A DNA stretch of 64,000 nucleotides, taken from NCBI RefSeq assembly GCF_026013905.1, contig NZ_CP110257.1, forward strand, positions 3,023,501 to 3,087,500, given 5' to 3'. Under the pieces are notes generated by a model. That model was not told where the DNA came from, searched no databases, and was given only the letters and a program-made list of their open reading frames with translations. This document shows positions 62,888-64,000 of the stretch, piece by piece. Position 1 is the first letter of the stretch, and each line of letters starts with the position of its first letter. This stretch comes from Schlegelella aquatica. GTDB taxonomy: Bacteria; Pseudomonadota; Gammaproteobacteria; Burkholderiales; Burkholderiaceae_C. A program made the position numbers and the translations under genes.

Positions 62888-64000
62888 TGCCCCTCCAACG
62901 CGCCCGCACCCGCCTGCGACGCCGCCGCGCCTGGTTGAACCGGGTGTGGCGGCCGCGCGCCGGCGCCACGACCTGGTGGGCGTGGACCGAGAGCGCGCTG
63001 CTGCCGCTGCTCGTGCTGGCCGCGGCCTGGCAACTCAGTCCGGCAGATCCGCTTGCGCTGCGGGGCGGCTTTCCATGGGTGTGGTTCGGCGCGTGGCTCG
63101 CCGCGGTTCGCTACGGGGCAGGCTACGGACTCTTGGGCGCCGCCTTGTACGCCGCCGTGTGGTGGTGGAACCACGGCAGCTTCGCGGCACCCGGCGCCCA
63201 GTTCGATTTCCCGGGCGAGTTCTTTCTGGGCGGCACGCTGATGACGCTCGTCCTGGGCGAGTTCGGCTCGGCCTACCGGCGCAGCGAGCGTCTGCACCGC
63301 GAGACCGCGGCGGACCTGGAGGTGCGGCTGGAGCGCACGAAACGGCGCCTGTTCATCGTGAAGGAGGCCCTGGCGACGCTGGAGCAGGAATTGGTGGACC
63401 GCCCCCTCACGCTGCGCGACGCCCTGCTCGATTTCCGCCAGTTGTGTGCGCAGTGGCAGCGTGAGCACCCCGATGCCGACGAGGACGATCGCATCCGCTT
63501 GCCGCAGGCCACGGGATTCCTGCAACTGCTCAGCCAGTCGTGCCGGGTCGTGGAATCCGCCATCTTCGTACGCGATGCTGCGGCCTCGCGAGGGTGGCGC
63601 AAAGCGGCGTCGCTCGGCCACGAGCTGCCCGATCTGGACGACACCCACCCGCTGATCGGGACCGTCCTCGAGAACCGCCACGCCGCCCACATCGCCCAGG
63701 AGTCGCTGGGCGAGGCCGACACCAGCGACTGGGTCTACGCAGCGGTCGTGCGCTGCGCCGAGGACGGCGAAGTGCAGGCCCTGCTGGCCGCCCATACGAT
63801 GCCTTTCATGTCGTTCGAGCAGACGAACTTGCAGCGTCTGCAGGTGTTGGTGGACGCCTACCGCGACTTCGTCGAACGCGAGCAGGGTGTGGGGCCGCTG
63901 CGCGAAGCCTGGCCCGAGGCCCCCATCGAGCTGCAGCAGGAGTGGACCGCGCTGACGAGGCTGGGGCGGCGGGCCCGTCTTCACAGCCAGGCCGTGCTGT
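62887..64000 (+). CDS. pelD: c-di-GMP receptor PelD (truncated by window end)
   Basis: The first 371 residues are in the window with no stop. Four hydrophobic segments lie in residues about 35-130 (ALLPLLVLAAAWQLSPAD, GGFPWVWFGAWLAAVR, YGLLGAALYAAVWWW, FFLGGTLMTLVLGEFG), then a helical stretch and a GAF domain (about 185-335). The degenerate GGDEF domain with the c-di-GMP-binding I-site should follow beyond 64000. PelD is the inner-membrane receptor that activates Pel synthesis. It is the fourth gene of the operon; pelE, pelF and pelG are expected next. Confidence 0.9.
   Translation, partial: MPLQRARTRLRRRRAWLNRVWRPRAGATTWWAWTESALLPLLVLAAAWQLSPADPLALRGGFPWVWFGAWLAAVRYGAGYGLLGAALYAAVWWWNHGSFAAPGAQFDFPGEFFLGGTLMTLVLGEFGSAYRRSERLHRETAADLEVRLERTKRRLFIVKEALATLEQELVDRPLTLRDALLDFRQLCAQWQREHPDADEDDRIRLPQATGFLQLLSQSCRVVESAIFVRDAAASRGWRKAASLGHELPDLDDTHPLIGTVLENRHAAHIAQESLGEADTSDWVYAAVVRCAEDGEVQALLAAHTMPFMSFEQTNLQRLQVLVDAYRDFVEREQGVGPLREAWPEAPIELQQEWTALTRLGRRARLHSQAVL

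Overview
The window is about 70% G+C, densely coded DNA from a betaproteobacterium of the order Burkholderiales. The evidence is the intact atpIBEFHAGDC operon near hemE and priA, a stand-alone homocysteine-methyltransferase half of methionine synthase, a classical Gram-negative porin ending in Phe, and the granule protein PhaM with DUF3567 and DUF3108 proteins. A Caldimonas/Schlegelella/Rubrivivax-like member of the Sphaerotilaceae is my best guess, as inference only. I saw no rRNA, tRNA or CRISPR array.

Layout. 1-2042: a yceI gene split inside its signal peptide by a 1.3 kb IS5-like element. 2047-9595: lysoplasmalogenase, Rep helicase, AEC transporter, PriA and HemE, with a DnaA-box-like cluster between hemE and priA. 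9789-11902: LemA and two TPM-domain proteins. 12136-19493: the complete F1Fo ATP synthase operon on the minus strand. 19654-28531: mixed housekeeping and accessory genes (DUF2062, SMP-30, GNAT, PhzF, LysE, a winged-helix unknown, ABC-F/Uup, CsbD), including a 78-bp tandem repeat array abutted by a second IS5-family element. 28688-32641: glycolate oxidase glcDEF. 32842-39673: small envelope proteins, the PhaM-FIST pair, a porin, a degenerate fumarylacetoacetase-fold protein, DUF3108 and DUF3567. 39905-45059: a tandem AAA+ ATPase, a rhodanese, MetH N-terminal half and two OmpA-like lipoproteins. 45264-55487: a full glycerol utilisation locus. 55663-64000: the start of a Pel exopolysaccharide operon (pelA, pelB, pelC and a pelD that runs off the right edge).

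How the parts work together. The glycerol locus encodes a periplasmic binding protein (GlpV), two permeases (GlpP, GlpQ), a small membrane subunit (GlpU) and two ATPases (GlpS, GlpT) for active uptake, then GlpK and GlpD to convert glycerol through glycerol-3-phosphate to dihydroxyacetone phosphate. The repressor GlpR is encoded divergently from glpD, and two near-identical operator-like sequences lie between them. In GlpS/GlpT the motif losses are complementary: Thr replaces the H-loop His of GlpS and LSADA replaces the signature of GlpT, which predicts an asymmetric ATPase with one consensus and one degenerate site. The Pel genes encode periplasmic modification (PelA), outer-membrane export (PelB, PelC) and the inner-membrane c-di-GMP receptor (PelD); PelA carries a twin-arginine-type N-terminus.

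The most noteworthy signals are the IS disruption of yceI with a fully reconstructable parental gene, the complementary motif losses of GlpS/GlpT, the metal-ligand-less FAH homologue, the tandem AAA+ ATPase of unknown role, TACAAT boxes placed directly before start codons, and several orphan palindromic operators. No wholly novel multi-gene system is evident.
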